Part shown: one piece after another, positions 1-12,400 of the stretch
How positions within the stretch are numbered: position 1 is the first letter of the stretch
Layout: each line of letters starts with the position of its first letter
NCBI RefSeq assembly: GCF_963676685.1
Contig: NC_092346.1
Coordinates: 48,885,062 to 48,949,061 of the forward strand
Reading direction: 5' to 3'
From: Mytilus edulis
Lineage: Eukaryota; Mollusca; Bivalvia; Mytilida; Mytilidae
Length of the DNA stretch: 64,000 nucleotides
Notes under the pieces: generated by a model
What the model was told of the DNA's origin: nothing
The model's database searches: none
Seen by the model: the letters and a program-made list of their open reading frames with translations, nothing else
Position numbers and translations under genes: made by a program

Positions 1-592
1 AATAGCAGAGGTGTATTTTTTTTCTCTTATAGTTCATGGTATTTCCAACACATCGCGTTGACGTTATTCAAAGTTTGATACGTAACAATTACAGAATATA
101 TATTTTAATATAGTGTGAAGTCAAAAATACCCAATTCTAATTTAACCTCAAACAAATTGATATAATCGTTTACCTAATTTTTAAAACAAATAGTCTCTAT
201 TCGGTAAACTGGAATTATAGAAAAAAAAATTCACTATATAGATGGAAAATTCTCGTTTGAATATTGTCATTTTATATTTTATGAAATTGAAGATGATATC
301 CTCCACACGTAACATGATCAGATTTTAACTCGCTTTACGTGGTTTTACACATTGAAGCTTTTTTTGTTTATGTGAACCTAAAATAGAATTATATACTATT
401 TACTTTGATCGCTGGCTACGAAACAACGTAAGGTAAAATGGCCTGATATATCAAATTTAACTTTTAAGACGATTTGAAACATGCTCAAGAGGTAACTGAA
501 TTTCGACAAATTGTGTGTATTTTAACAACAAATGTCTTATAAAAGAGGAGCGATAGATACAACCGTCTCGTTTATAATACGTTACAATTTAC

Positions 593-1162
593 CGTCATTA
601 TTGCAGGACAATGCATGGATGGTTTTTTGTATGCCTAGAAGTTTGCTAAAATCTGTGACTTGAAAAACATATCCTGGAACGGATGCCATATTTGTGAGTT
701 CCTCTTTGTTAGCGCCTCTGCCAATGCCAACGCTTATAACTTGAATATGCTTTTCTTTATAAATGTATGCCTGTTTTGCGGTATTTAAAGGATTTCCTGA
801 CACGCCATCTGTCAAAATAACCAATACATCTTTTGCATCTGACCGATCCCCGGCACTTGGAACAAACACTTTACTGAGTATGAACTGAAGGGCTATATCA
901 GTTTTTGTCAGCTGACCAGTGTATGGTATTCCTTTCACGGCATTTTGTATAGACTTTGTATCATTATACTGGTTTAGTTTTATTCTTAGATACGTTTTGC
1001 TGTCGAACGTTACAACTCCTACTTGTACGTGGTCTGGATCTATGGTAAAGTTGGACAATATTGTTGAAACAAACTCTAGTTCTTTCTTGAAGTTTGTTGC
1101 GCCCACGCTACCAGATGCATCAACGAGAAAAACAATGTCTGCTTTTTCAACACATCCTATAG
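593..1162 (-). CDS. vWA gene exon 2: von Willebrand factor A domain
   Basis: 190 codons, phase 1 at both ends. It begins AIGCVEKADIVFLVDASG and ends near IHALSCNNDG; the two flanking Cys are placed as in matrix vWA domains. The acceptor is taken as CTTGTAG at 1163-1169. A second in-phase AG six bases further in (exon start 1156) would remove Ala-Ile. Donor GTAAAT at 587-592. Confidence 0.8.
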
Positions 1163-2273
1163 CTACAAGTATTCTTTTATTTTTAATTTTGTCGATTATG
1201 TGGTATAGTATAGATTTTGGCATATTAAAGTAAAAAGTAATCGAAAAATCGCAATGATATGAAAATCAAAAATCATAAATACCAGTTGGTAGCTCTGGTG
1301 ATATGGGTGTCAGAAAAAAAACAATCGAGCAAACTTTACAAACGTGTTACCTTGATTGGTAATTCTTGATCCGAAAAAAATCTGTCCATAATGTCATGTT
1401 GGTCGATAGGGAGAAAAAAAATCCTATTGGCATCATGTATCACTGTTTAATTTACTAAATATAGAAATTTGCATCGTACATGTTAACCATTGGTAAAATA
1501 TTACTTTTTTAGGATTTGTTTCTGCATGACCAATACAACGGGTGCTAAGAACTAATAACCCTTCCAGAATGCCCGAGATTACACCCACTTTGTGATAGGT
1601 TCGTGGTGTTTAATCTTTAGCTTTTCTATGTAGTTTGCTGCTTATTTGTTCGTCTTCTCATGTTTTGTTTTTGTTTTTGTTTTTGCCATGGTGTTCTGTT
1701 TTCTTTTACTTTTGAGGTTCTAATGTCTCTTTGATAGTTTCTGCATCTTTTTAGCAGTTACGTTTGAAATCGTGATATCAAAACTATTTCGATTAAGAGG
1801 AGATCTTTTGTATACGATGATGAGACAGAAATGCAACAAAATAGATAGACAGAAAACATCTTAAGTGGGAGTTCAGTCTTTAATAGCAGACAGGTGTGTA
1901 CACGAGAAGTCAATCTTTTAATCGTCTCGATTCTAAACCAAATGTGAATGAAATAAATAAAAACAAAAATTAAAAGATCTGCTAACAGGTGTAATATAAA
2001 CATTGTTCTTGCTTACAAATACACTCTTAACGCACAAGTTTAATATTTTTATTTTTCTGGTTCTCAAACACGCACGCACCAGTTTGAAGTCAGAATTGTA
2101 ATATGTTTTCCTATGGACTGTTACTTTTTGTGTTAGTATCCATTCATCAATCTCTCCAGCCATCATATAGGTACTTTTTCTAAAAAATTTATATAAAAAT
2201 TAATCTACTCACCTTGAACTACAATTAGTGTATTAACTGTGGAAAAAATGAAAGCAACAATAAGTAACTTCAT
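593..2273 (-). CDS. Secreted vWA-domain protein, 5' part of gene (two exons seen, continues beyond left edge)
   Basis: Exon 1 (2213-2273) codes a signal peptide and exon 2 (593-1162) a complete von Willebrand factor A domain; both junctions are phase 1, and the joined frame is open. vWA domains bind ligands in extracellular matrix proteins through a metal site. The MIDAS motif is visible as DASGS near the start of the domain, with LTDG further on. The exon ends at a GTAAAT donor, so more exons should lie to the left. Among mussel proteins, vWA domains occur in the byssal proximal thread matrix protein and in shell matrix proteins; collagen- or matrilin-like proteins are alternatives. Which of these it is cannot be told from two exons. 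Confidence 0.75.
1540..1745 (+). repeat. Fragment of a retroelement 3' tail in the vWA intron
   Basis: Diverged match to the tail seen at 32460-32760 and 57480-57690 (reverse strand there): GCCATGG followed by text close to 'gtctctttgatagtttctgc'. It lies in intron 1 of the vWA gene. Confidence 0.35.
2213..2273 (-). CDS. vWA gene exon 1: signal peptide
   Basis: ATG at 2271-2273 followed by 20 codons: a short MK start, a hydrophobic core (LLIVAFIF) and further small and hydrophobic residues, ending at a consensus CAAG|GTGAGT donor in phase 1. Typical secretory signal exon. No clear TATA box was found upstream. Confidence 0.75.
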
Positions 2274-3320
2274 AGTTATTGATATGACAATTGATCTCGC
2301 CAATCTAGGGTCTTATCTATGTGACCTAGAAGTTAACCTTTGTGTCAAACAGTCAATCTACAAATACTAGAAAACAATCTTAAAATCCGATTGTGCAAAC
2401 TGACTGTGGTCACAATTTTCAAATGTCTTATAAAGCAGAAAAACACTCAAAATGTCATAATCTAATTTTTAGAAAAAAATTACATACCCAGGTAAAACGA
2501 ATCGTATTTTTATCTGAAAATATTTTAAAGAAACGTTTCATTTTAATTCTTTTTGATGTTAGTGTTAAAAATCACATTAGAAAATAATTCATCGGCCGAA
2601 CTGGAAACTGACTTTGAGTTAATCCGCTTTTTGGATTTTGTAGTTTGCTCGAAAAAGTGTGATACATCATATTAAGGGTATAGTAGTGTACTGCCGGCAA
2701 TTTCAGAATTACACATCGAGCGTATAGCCTACAATGCGATGTGTTGATATCTAACTTCACCACAAGACCACGCTTTTTTAGTTAATTGGTAATAAGGTAC
2801 CAGTGTAGGCTACTATTTTTGGAATTGCTTCATCCACATTAAGCAATATTCTCATCGTTCTTTTACCTTCAACTGCTGAAGTGACGTTCTCTCATCAATT
2901 GTCATAGCACATGTATTCTTACATGTTGATATTAATCTCCATCCTGTACGTATAATTTCAAAGCTTTTTTTTTTGTCCTCTTTTGGTTGATAAACGGTTA
3001 CTTTCTTCCTTTTCTAAATCGTAGTTACTTCCAGTCTCCCAATCATACTCTTTTTACGTCCAGGTGATGAATTACTAAATCTAAAATTGTAAGTTGTCTA
3101 TCAGATGTTGTCATCTTTCTGTCTGAGATATCCTAACAAAAAATAGGATTTTATGAATAAACAAATGCTTCCTTCCAGGGATTATTTGATTTAACGGCAG
3201 GTATTTTATAGTTTCTTTGAAATTCATTCACTATTGGTTAGAATCAGTTCTCTTGCTTACTAAAACATGTCAAATTGTGTCTCCTAATACCGCACAAAAG
3301 TCATGTAACTTAAGTCATCA
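2274..3320. other. Non-coding, upstream of the vWA gene
   Basis: Upstream sequence of the vWA gene. Only short, unsupported reading frames; no exon with splice signals and no repeat with another copy in this window was recognised. Confidence 0.4.
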
Positions 3321-3329
3321 TAAAAGAAT

Positions 3330-3420
3330 TGAGAATGCAAACGGGTAATGTGTCAAAGAGACTACAAACAACCCGATTAAACAGCAGAAATCTGTTAATC
3401 TTTTGCTAGTCTATTTTAAT
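3330..3420 (-). repeat. 3'-terminal scrap of the Naiad-type element
   Basis: Matches the extreme 3' end of the tail at 27885-28640 ('gagaatggaaatgg', 'tgtcaaagagacaacaaccc', with differences). Minus orientation. Confidence 0.5.
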
Positions 3421-3589
3421 CCAGTTGGTCCATCTTTCAAAATTCAGCATGGCTGATACTAAATAGGCATTTTTATATCTTGTGATTTTAACTATTCTCA
3501 ATTTAGTTAATATGAATCCGCTTCTGTTGTCTGATATTTCTTAAAGAGCCTTTTACAACTTTCTGTAGTTTCAGTTTTTGTCAACTATG

Positions 3590-4015
3590 AATTTAAAAGA
3601 GGAACAGTGATAAATCAAAAATAAACTGATAAAGCCATGGCTAAAATGAAAAAGATAAACAGACAAATAATTGTAAACAAGAAACAACATCGAAAACTAA
3701 AGACTGGGCAACACGAACCCCATCAAAATTTGGGGTAGTCTCAGGTAATCTGGACGGGTAAGCAGATCCTGCTCCACATGTGGCACCCGTCGTGTTGCTT
3801 ATGATATTATATACCTGGTAAATAGTCTAATTTGGTAGGTCACATTGGTGAAAAGGGAAGGGGGTTGTAGTTACGACGATAGCATCTGTGAAACGGTTAT
3901 TCCATAACGGTCAACTAACTCGTGATGGCGTCCGTAAAATTTAAGACGGGATGATTTCTAATTAACCATTCTCTTGGTTTAACTGCCTCCTTGTGAGCAG
4001 CAACCCTCTATCTAT
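3590..4015 (-). repeat. Penelope-like RT element, 3' end fragment
   Basis: Diverged copy of the 57480-57920 sequence. It carries the last codons of the RT frame, the stop region, and a tail with 'agcagatcctgctccacatg' and 'gccatggctaaaa'. Truncated at its 5' end, as is usual for such copies. Confidence 0.6.
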
Positions 4016-4599
4016 CTAATCAAAAAACTTAGCAATCCTATTTTTTTAATCCATCTCTGACTGTATCAACCTCGAAATCTTTCCATGCATCCATACCCTA
4101 TGATCTTATGTTCCTTAAAAGGAAGCAGTCAATGCCTCGTCATTTGCATGCCATGATTAGGATAATTTTTCGGTCTCAAACTTCTTCCAGATCTTTCCTT
4201 TTATTTTCAAACCAGGATTTCATTATCGTTCTTGGTTATCTCTAATTCAATTTTTCTCGTACTAGTAATTTCTTTTCTCTTGTAAGTTGTTTTTTCTCTA
4301 TCAAATGACATCCTTTCCTAACGTTCATTAAACTGCTTCTAAGGCTCATACTTCTCGATTTAACTACGGTCAAATAGTCAAAGTAACTTTTCTTCTTTAA
4401 AACATTCATCTTACTTAATAATAATTAAATCCTTAAAAAGACAGGTTAGGAAATCCTGTCCGAAAAGGGGTATGTATATTTATTCATCGTAGTCAATTTT
4501 ACAAATCACAACCTAAAAAATCTATTTACTTTACTCGGACATTAGATATCTGTCGTTTTTCTTCTTCTTCACTTTTTCATCTAAACTTAACGATTCGAG

Positions 4600-4795
4600 C
4601 ATATGTCAATCCACCATTTTCTACATGAGAAAATATGTACCAAGTCAGGAATATGATAGTTGTTATCCATTCGTTTAATGTGTTTGAGATTTTTATTTTG
4701 CCATTTGATTAGGGACTTTCCGTTTTGAATTTTCCTCGGAGTTCAGTATTTTTGGATTTTACTTTTTTTCCGTTGACGAGTTTTTATCCTTCGAG
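4600..4795 (+). repeat. Dispersed retroelement-tail repeat
   Basis: Contains 'caccattttctacat', 'accaagtcaggaatatg', 'gccatttgattagggac' and 'gttcagtatttttg'. The same blocks, in the same order, occur at 26600-26790, 57100-57215 and 59440-59600, and reversed at 17370-17600. Confidence 0.6.
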
Positions 4796-5249
4796 TGAAA
4801 CCTACGTTTGTAATAAGCCGAATTTAAGTAACTCAACCTTTGCACACATTAAAAATTAAAGACTACCGTAGTATCAATATTATTCTGAAAATTTTCTAAT
4901 ATCTATTACTGCATTAATCCATATATACTTCTATGGCTTCACGTGCAGAAAAAATATTTTCTATCTATATATGTCACCATATAGGAGTGAAAATACAGTA
5001 CTTAGAAAATATGTCATGCATATACCGTTGTGGAAACAGGATACTTGTTTTCAAAAGGGCAGCCCGTTCATGATTCAGTAAGCACTTTGCTCTAAAATTG
5101 GGGTGCCAGTAAAAAGGCGCTCAAAAATTTTACTTAGACAAGTGGCTCGACAATCTCAGATCAAAAATATACTAACATATACAATACCTGAGATTCAAAA
5201 CAAAATATTGTAAGAGGCGAAAGATCCCTTAGGGATAAAATCAAACTCA

Positions 5250-5890
5250 AAAATCTATATCAAACTGAGAATGGGATGGCAAAAAAACGATTAACGGTGA
5301 AAAGACAAACAGCAATACACAAAACACAACATAGAACACAAAAGACGATCAACACGAATCAGAACAAAAAACCATGTTTGATCTCTTGTCATCGGGAAGA
5401 GTAAGCAGAAATTGCTCCACAAGTGACACCCGTTGTGTTCCTCATGTACGTACAAATTCAATAATATGTCTAATTCAGTATGTCTCGTTCGGGGAAAAGA
5501 CAACGGGGTTGTGGTTACGACAATTAGAACATATTCGTCGTCATCTATGAAACAGATATTCCATATCGGCCAACCATCTTGTTCTGGTGTCCGTTAAATT
5601 GTCCAACTTCACCTCTTAGAACGCCTGGTTGTTATCTATGATGAGTTTATTGAATAACTTTCTTGTAAACAGCAACTCTCTATCAAAGAAATCACAATAT
5701 GAAATAGTGTTAATAAGTTCTAGAATATTGTATCAAATGGGAGATGTATTTTCCATTTACCAAAATGCTGATGAATAGAAATCGAAAGGTTACAATTTGG
5801 TAGCTGGAATCATGTCTTTTGTCGTGAAATACTTTTATCAACCGACCCTCATTGTCAATTTCTGGATATAAATAAATATTGGAATGATGC
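5250..5890 (-). repeat. Penelope-like RT element, 5'-truncated fragment
   Basis: Tail (5280-5560) followed on the minus strand by degraded RT C-terminus. 5780-5880 aligns with the block coding NEGRLKTKLYDKRDDF in the 57.7-59.2 kb copy. It sits just downstream of the modular minus-strand gene. Confidence 0.55.
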
Positions 5891-5916
5891 GTTCAAAATT
5901 GCCATAAATATTTTGA

Positions 5917-5922
5917 TTTATT
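5917..5922 (-). terminator. Candidate polyadenylation signal of the minus-strand modular gene
   Basis: AATAAA on the minus strand, about 355 bases past the first in-frame stop after the last recognised A exon (6277-6279). Assigned by position only. Confidence 0.3.
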
Positions 5923-6276
5923 ATATAACTACTAATCAATAGTTTTAGCTATGTGTTCTGTCATCGTTCTAGTCACTCATTTAGTTCTGTATACTTCATT
6001 GTTTGGTTTGACTTAATATCCGATCATCCATTGAAGGGAAGGTGTCGTAATTGCTGAAATTTAGAATATGAGAAATGCGTGATTATTTGTGTTAATGTAC
6101 AGTTAAAGTAAATGGTTCTGATAAGATTTTGCATACAGCTGCAGTATGTTAAAATTGCACTCTGATACATTCATATCAACCCTGCCATGCACATACACAC
6201 ACACCCACATTTCTGAAGGAAATATAATCTTTCCGGAGCAAAATATTGAAATCTATTGGGATTCATATTCTTCAAT

Positions 6277-6461
6277 CTAGTTGATTTTAAGAAATGCCAT
6301 GTTCTTCAAAATACTAAGAATAACACAACTTTTACCTCCTAATGCCGCAAATAGTCCTTGTGTCCTCAGATATCCAAAGCATCTACTTCTACTATGGTAT
6401 CTAGTATAACAGTTACCCCAAAGACTGTAGAAACGTTGACTACTACATGACAATCGATACA
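6277..6461 (-). CDS. Modular gene (-) exon 19: A module, probable terminal exon
   Basis: A module (6336-6461) VYRLSCSSQRFYSLWGNC... ending LFAALGG. A GTAAAA donor follows, but no further A or B exon was found before the upstream gene at 2.3 kb. Read through, the frame adds KSCVILSILKNMAFLKIN and stops at 6277-6279. I take this as the probable C-terminus; an unseen downstream exon remains possible. Confidence 0.6.
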
Positions 6462-9400
6462 CTGTAATGAAAGTTTAAGGTCTAGCATTAGCAATTACCT
6501 ACATGACACACAGTTTATTATTATATGTGACGCCGCTATTAATACTCATGACTACAATTACTCTTGTTTAACATATATCATTAAATTGGTATGACATGTT
6601 CATATCTTTTATTTTATTAGAATCAAGTAAAAATAGCGGAAACTTCAAGTAGGCATTGTCACAACAGCATACTGACATCACAAGATATCTTTCATATCTT
6701 TTTTGCCTTTATTGATACCACTTAACTTAAGCATTTGCAAAACATTAAGTTTGTCATTCAAATACATTCTTTGTACGAAAAATACCCGTTGATCGCACTC
6801 TTCTCTTGTTTTAATGTTCATTTGTTCAAGTCTCCCACAAGTGACAATAAAAAGGCATAGTCTTGCGTATTTGGAAGAATAACTTTTGTCTACTGAAACA
6901 GTCTGTAAGCGATTCCTAAAAAATTTGTACTGTCTAGGTAGAGCTCTCATTTCTATAATATAATTTCAATCAATGTTTTATTCGTGAATTTTATCATCTC
7001 ATATCTTTCATTTATTCAATATAATCATTAAATATATAGTTCACTTACCTATGCCGTTGTAAGCAAATTGACTGTTTGCGATTCTAAATCCATGATATCT
7101 GTTGTAGTAATCGTTGTAACTTATAGGATGTCCACTGATCGATCTAGTACTCAATCTGTTGACTTCAATACCATGTCCTTAACGAAATTATAAGTATATC
7201 ATCACTAAAACATATTCATATATAAAAAATATTCTGAGCATAAAATATCCAGGAAATGCTATCTATGGTAATTCATTTTCTGATATTTGAATATTAAAAA
7301 GACAAGCAACATTACTATGATAAAAGGCAGAGTCTATGGAATTAAATTGAGAATGGAAATGGGGAATGTGCCTAAGAGACAACAACCCGACCATAGAAAA
7401 AACAACGGCAGAAGGTCACCAACAGGTCTTCAATGTAGCGAGAAATTCCCGTACCCGGAGGCGTCCTTCCGCTGGCCACTACACAAATATATACTAGTTC
7501 AGTGATAATGAACGCCATACTAATTTCCAAATTGTACACAAGAAACTAAAATTAAAATAATACAAGACTAACAAAGGCCAGAGGCTCCTGACTTGGGACA
7601 GGCGCAAAAATGCGGCGGGGTTAAACATGTTTATGAGATCTCAACCCTCCCCTATACCTCTAACCAATGTAGAAAAAGTAAACGCATAACAATATACCTC
7701 TAGCCAATGTAGAAAAGTAAACGCATAACAATACGCACATTAAAATTCAGTTCAAGAGAAGTCCGAGTCTGATGTCAGAAGATGTAATCAAAGAAAATAA
7801 ACAAAATGACAACAATACATAAATAACAACAGACTACTAGCAGTTAACTGACATGCCAGCTCCAGACTTCAATTAACCTGACTGAAAGATTATGATTTCA
7901 TCATATGAACATCAGGCACAATCCTTCCCGTTAGGGTTTTAGTATCATACCGCCATAACATGTATGAGAACAACATAACCCGTGTCATGCCAATTACTGG
8001 TTTTTGAATAAAAGTGTTTAGTTCCGATGCAAAGACCCTATAAGTGAATCAATATAAACGCCACAATATGCAATTTTTAATGACCTTTTAACACATTATA
8101 AAATGCTGTATCATTTGCTCTCAAAATAACTGACGAAAAAACATGAATCTCAGTACTGCATGAACTCCATATGAGTCTGATAACTTGTTACTTATGTAAT
8201 TTATTTTACAGATACAGTCATACCAACACTGCCATGCACACACACACACACCAACATTTATGAAGGAATTGTTTTTTCCGGAGCAAAATATTGAAATCTA
8301 TTGCGATTCATATTATTCAATCTAGTTGATTTTAAGAATTGCCATGTTCTTCAATATACTTAGAATAACACAACTGTTACCTCCATATGGTGCAAATAGC
8401 CCTTGTGTCCTCAGATATCTAAAGCATCTACTTCTACTATGGTATCTAGTATAACAGTTACCCCATAGACTGTAGAAACGTTGACTACTACATGACAATC
8501 GATAAGCTGTGATGAAAGTACAAGGTGAAACATTAGCAATTATCTATATCACATACATTTCATTATTTGATGCTAAGGTGTTATTCATAATCATGACTTA
8601 ATTTAGACTAGTTTAACATATATCTTAAATTGGTATAACATGTTGATATCTTCTATTTTATTTTTATAGAATAAAAAAGAAAAAAAGTGGAAAAGTCAAG
8701 TATACACCCCATTTCCATTCTCAATTTTATTGCCACAACATCATATTGACATCACTATGGATATTTATTTCTTTTTGTCTTTATCGATATGAAAGTAAAC
8801 TAACGCATTTGTAAAATATTGAGCTTATCATTTGCATCCATTCTTTGTACGAGAATACGAGAAATACGCGTTAGTCGCCTTCTCTCTCATTAAAATATTC
8901 ATTTGTTAAAGTCTTTTGTCGAAATGCGCATCTGGTGCAGAAAAGTTGGTACCGTTAATGTTATTGTCTTTTAATATCTATCATTTATTAAAGATAAATA
9001 TTGAATAAATAGTAAACTTACCTTGACAATTTTAATGAAAATGACTAATAACGAAACACTTGTACTCGGCTCGAAACTCTTGTTTACATGTTCATTTGTT
9101 CAAGTGTCCCACAAGTGACAAGAAAAGGAATGGTCTTGCGTATTTGGAAGAATGACTTTTGTCAACTGAAACAGTCTGTATGCGATTCGTAAAAAAAATG
9201 TACTGTCTATGTAGAGCTCTCATTTCTATAATATAATTCCAATCAATGTTTTATTCGTGAATTTTACCATCTCGTATCTTTTATTTATTCAATATAATCA
9301 TTAAATATATAGTTCACTTACCTATGCCGTTGTAAGCAAATTGACTGTTTACGATTCTAAATCCATGATATCTGTTGTAGTAATCGTTGTAACTTATAGG

Positions 9401-12400
9401 ATGTCCACTGATCGATCTAGTACTAAACCTGTTGACTCCAACACCATGTCCTTAACGAAATTATAAAGTATATCATCACTAAAACATATTCATATATAGA
9501 AAATATTCTGAGCATAAAATATCCAGGAAATGCTATCTATGGTAATTCATTTTCTGATATTTGAATATTAAAAAGACAAGCAACATTACTATGATAAAGG
9601 GCAGAGTCTATGGAAACATTATAAGATGCTGTATCATTTGCTCTCAAAATAACTGACGACAAGACACGAATCTCAGAGCTGCATGAACTACATATGAGTC
9701 TGATAACTTGTTACTTATGTAATTTAATTTACAGATACAGTCATATCAACCCTGTCATGCACACATACACACACACCCGCATTTATGAAGGACTTTTTTT
9801 TTCGGAGCAAAATATTGAAATCTATTGCGATTCATATTCTTCAATCTAGTTGATTTTAAGAATTGTCATGTTCTTCAATATACGTAGAATAACACAACGT
9901 TTACCTCCAAATGGTGTAAAAAGACCTAGTGTCCTCAGATATCCAAAGCATCTACTTCTACTATGGTATCTAGTATAACAGTCACCCCAAAGTCTGTAGA
10001 AACGTTGACTATTACATGCCAATCGGTACGCTGTGATGAAGGTAATATGAACAATCAATTACTAACTACATCACATAAATTCAATTATTGTTTGCAACAC
10101 TGTTATTATAATGATACTGTAATCTAGTCTCGATCTTATTTATATTGTTAACTGACATGAAATTTTGTAATTTTCTTTTAGATCTGGTAGAAGATTACCA
10201 AGTATATTATAACGACAGCAACCTAGCAACACATGCATGCATGATCTTCCCTCGTTTGAAATATTAATTATGCTTAATTTTTACGAAAGTGGTAGTTTCA
10301 GACTAAGCCATACTCGTTTAGTAACACGTTTTTTTTCTCTTAAAAACCACCCTGTATGTGACTCTATGTTGTGTCTTGTTATTTAACTGTTTGCCTTTCT
10401 TAAATAGCCATGGCGCTGTCAGTTTATTTTCGATGAGTTTGACTGTCCCTTTGGTATCTTTCGCCCCGCCTTTGTAAGTTTGAATCCTCTATGTAAAGCT
10501 CTCATGTATATTACTTCTAATATATTTGTTTCATGATTTGAATTCTGAATTTTTATTATTTATTCAATTAAGGTGGTACCCAACACTTTCACTAAAATTA
10601 ATTAGGCTCGGTTTAATTTTCATGAAACTTTGACAAAGTATTTACTTTGACCCTTTGACAAAAATATAAAAAATTCTAAATATTTGAACCAACCAATTTA
10701 TCAGAAAAAATACACTGGTTACATAGCAGTTTGACAAACACTAATTTTGATCATTGAGAAGCTTAGTATTCCCTTAATAACTCGACGTAATAAAAACGTT
10801 TAGCTGATTTTACAGAGTTATCTCCCTGTAGTGTTAGGTACCACCTTAAACAAATATATCAACTAACCTAAACCATTGTAATAAAATTGACTATTCGCTA
10901 TTCTAAATTTATGATATCTGTTGTAGTAATCGTTGTAACTTATAGGATGTCCACTGATCGATCTGGTATTGAACTCCAATACCATGTCCTTTATGACACA
11001 AACAAAAATATTTCATAAAAAACATTTTCATATCATATATTTTCTTAGAACACAATATGAATAACTAATATCAGAATAAATTTAACTGTCTTGAGTATGA
11101 ATATTTAAAACATTTTTTATTTAGCAAAACATCTTAAATAAAACAATGATCAATAATGTAGAAAATCAAAGTATAAGATGCTTCAATTGTGTTTTTTTTT
11201 AATGTATCGACAAAAATAATTACGGATCTTAGTTTCAGTTTTACAAGAAACATTTTTTTTACATAACATCAAAATCGTGTTACTTCCTTTAATCTTTTTC
11301 AAACATACAAAACACAAAAAAAAAAAATACAATAAAATAATCCACAAAGCGTGCACACATATATAGTTATAACTATAATGAGGTAGTTTTTGTGTAGAAT
11401 TTTCAAATGTAATAGAATGGTAATGTATCTTTGATCCAAGTGTTTCTAAGATTATAGTATTTACTTCAAATTACTGTCGCGAGAATTTGATAACTTGTTT
11501 CATGACAATGTTACCTCCAAATGATGCAAAAAGACCTTGTGTCCTCAGATATGCAAAACATCTAGTTCTACTATGGTATCTAGTATAACAGTCACCCCAA
11601 AGGCTGTAGAAACGTTGACTACTTCATGACAATCGATACCCTGTAATGGAAATTTAGATGAACAATCAGTAATAAACTACATGACAATCGATACGCTGTC
11701 ATAAAAGTAAAGGTGAGTACACAGTTATTATCTACAATAATTATATAATTGAATGATTCAGTTTTATCGTAATCATGCTTTAGTTTAGTCACGTTATTAT
11801 CTATATCGGTAACTGACATGAAATTTTGTAATTTATTTTTTGATTTGATAGAAAAATTATCAAGACGGCATTGCGTCGAAAGCAACCCATCAACACATGC
11901 ATGCAACATATGTCCTTTATGTTTGTGTGTCTTGAATGATATGAAAAGTGTGTTATATAATCTAGATTTGTACTTTGTATGGGAAACGCTCGTTATGCAT
12001 AATCTTCCATCGGTTAAATATTTATTATGATTAATATTACAAACGTGGTAATTTTGGACTTACCCATACCCGTTTCAGTAACACTATTGTTTAAAATAAA
12101 GTACCCTTGATGTTTTTCTAGGTGAGTTGTGAATCGTCTATGTAGATCTTTAATGTCTATTACGTTTGAGTATCTGTGTTTCATGACTTAAAATTTAGAA
12201 ATTTTATTATTTATTCAATTAAACAAACATATAACAGATAGGTTAACTGACCTAACCCATTGTAACGGAATCCTCTATCTACGATTCTAAACCCATGATA
12301 TCTGTTGTAGTATTCGTTGTAACTTATAGGATGTCCGCTGATCGATCTGGTATTGAACCTGTTAATTCCAATGCCATGTCCTTTATGAAACAAATAAAAA

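Noticed and set aside
11515-11640. TGA in exon 13 as a selenocysteine codon
   Set aside because: It does replace Cys, but it occurs in one of many sister modules next to a frameshifted exon. Simple decay is the easier reading.
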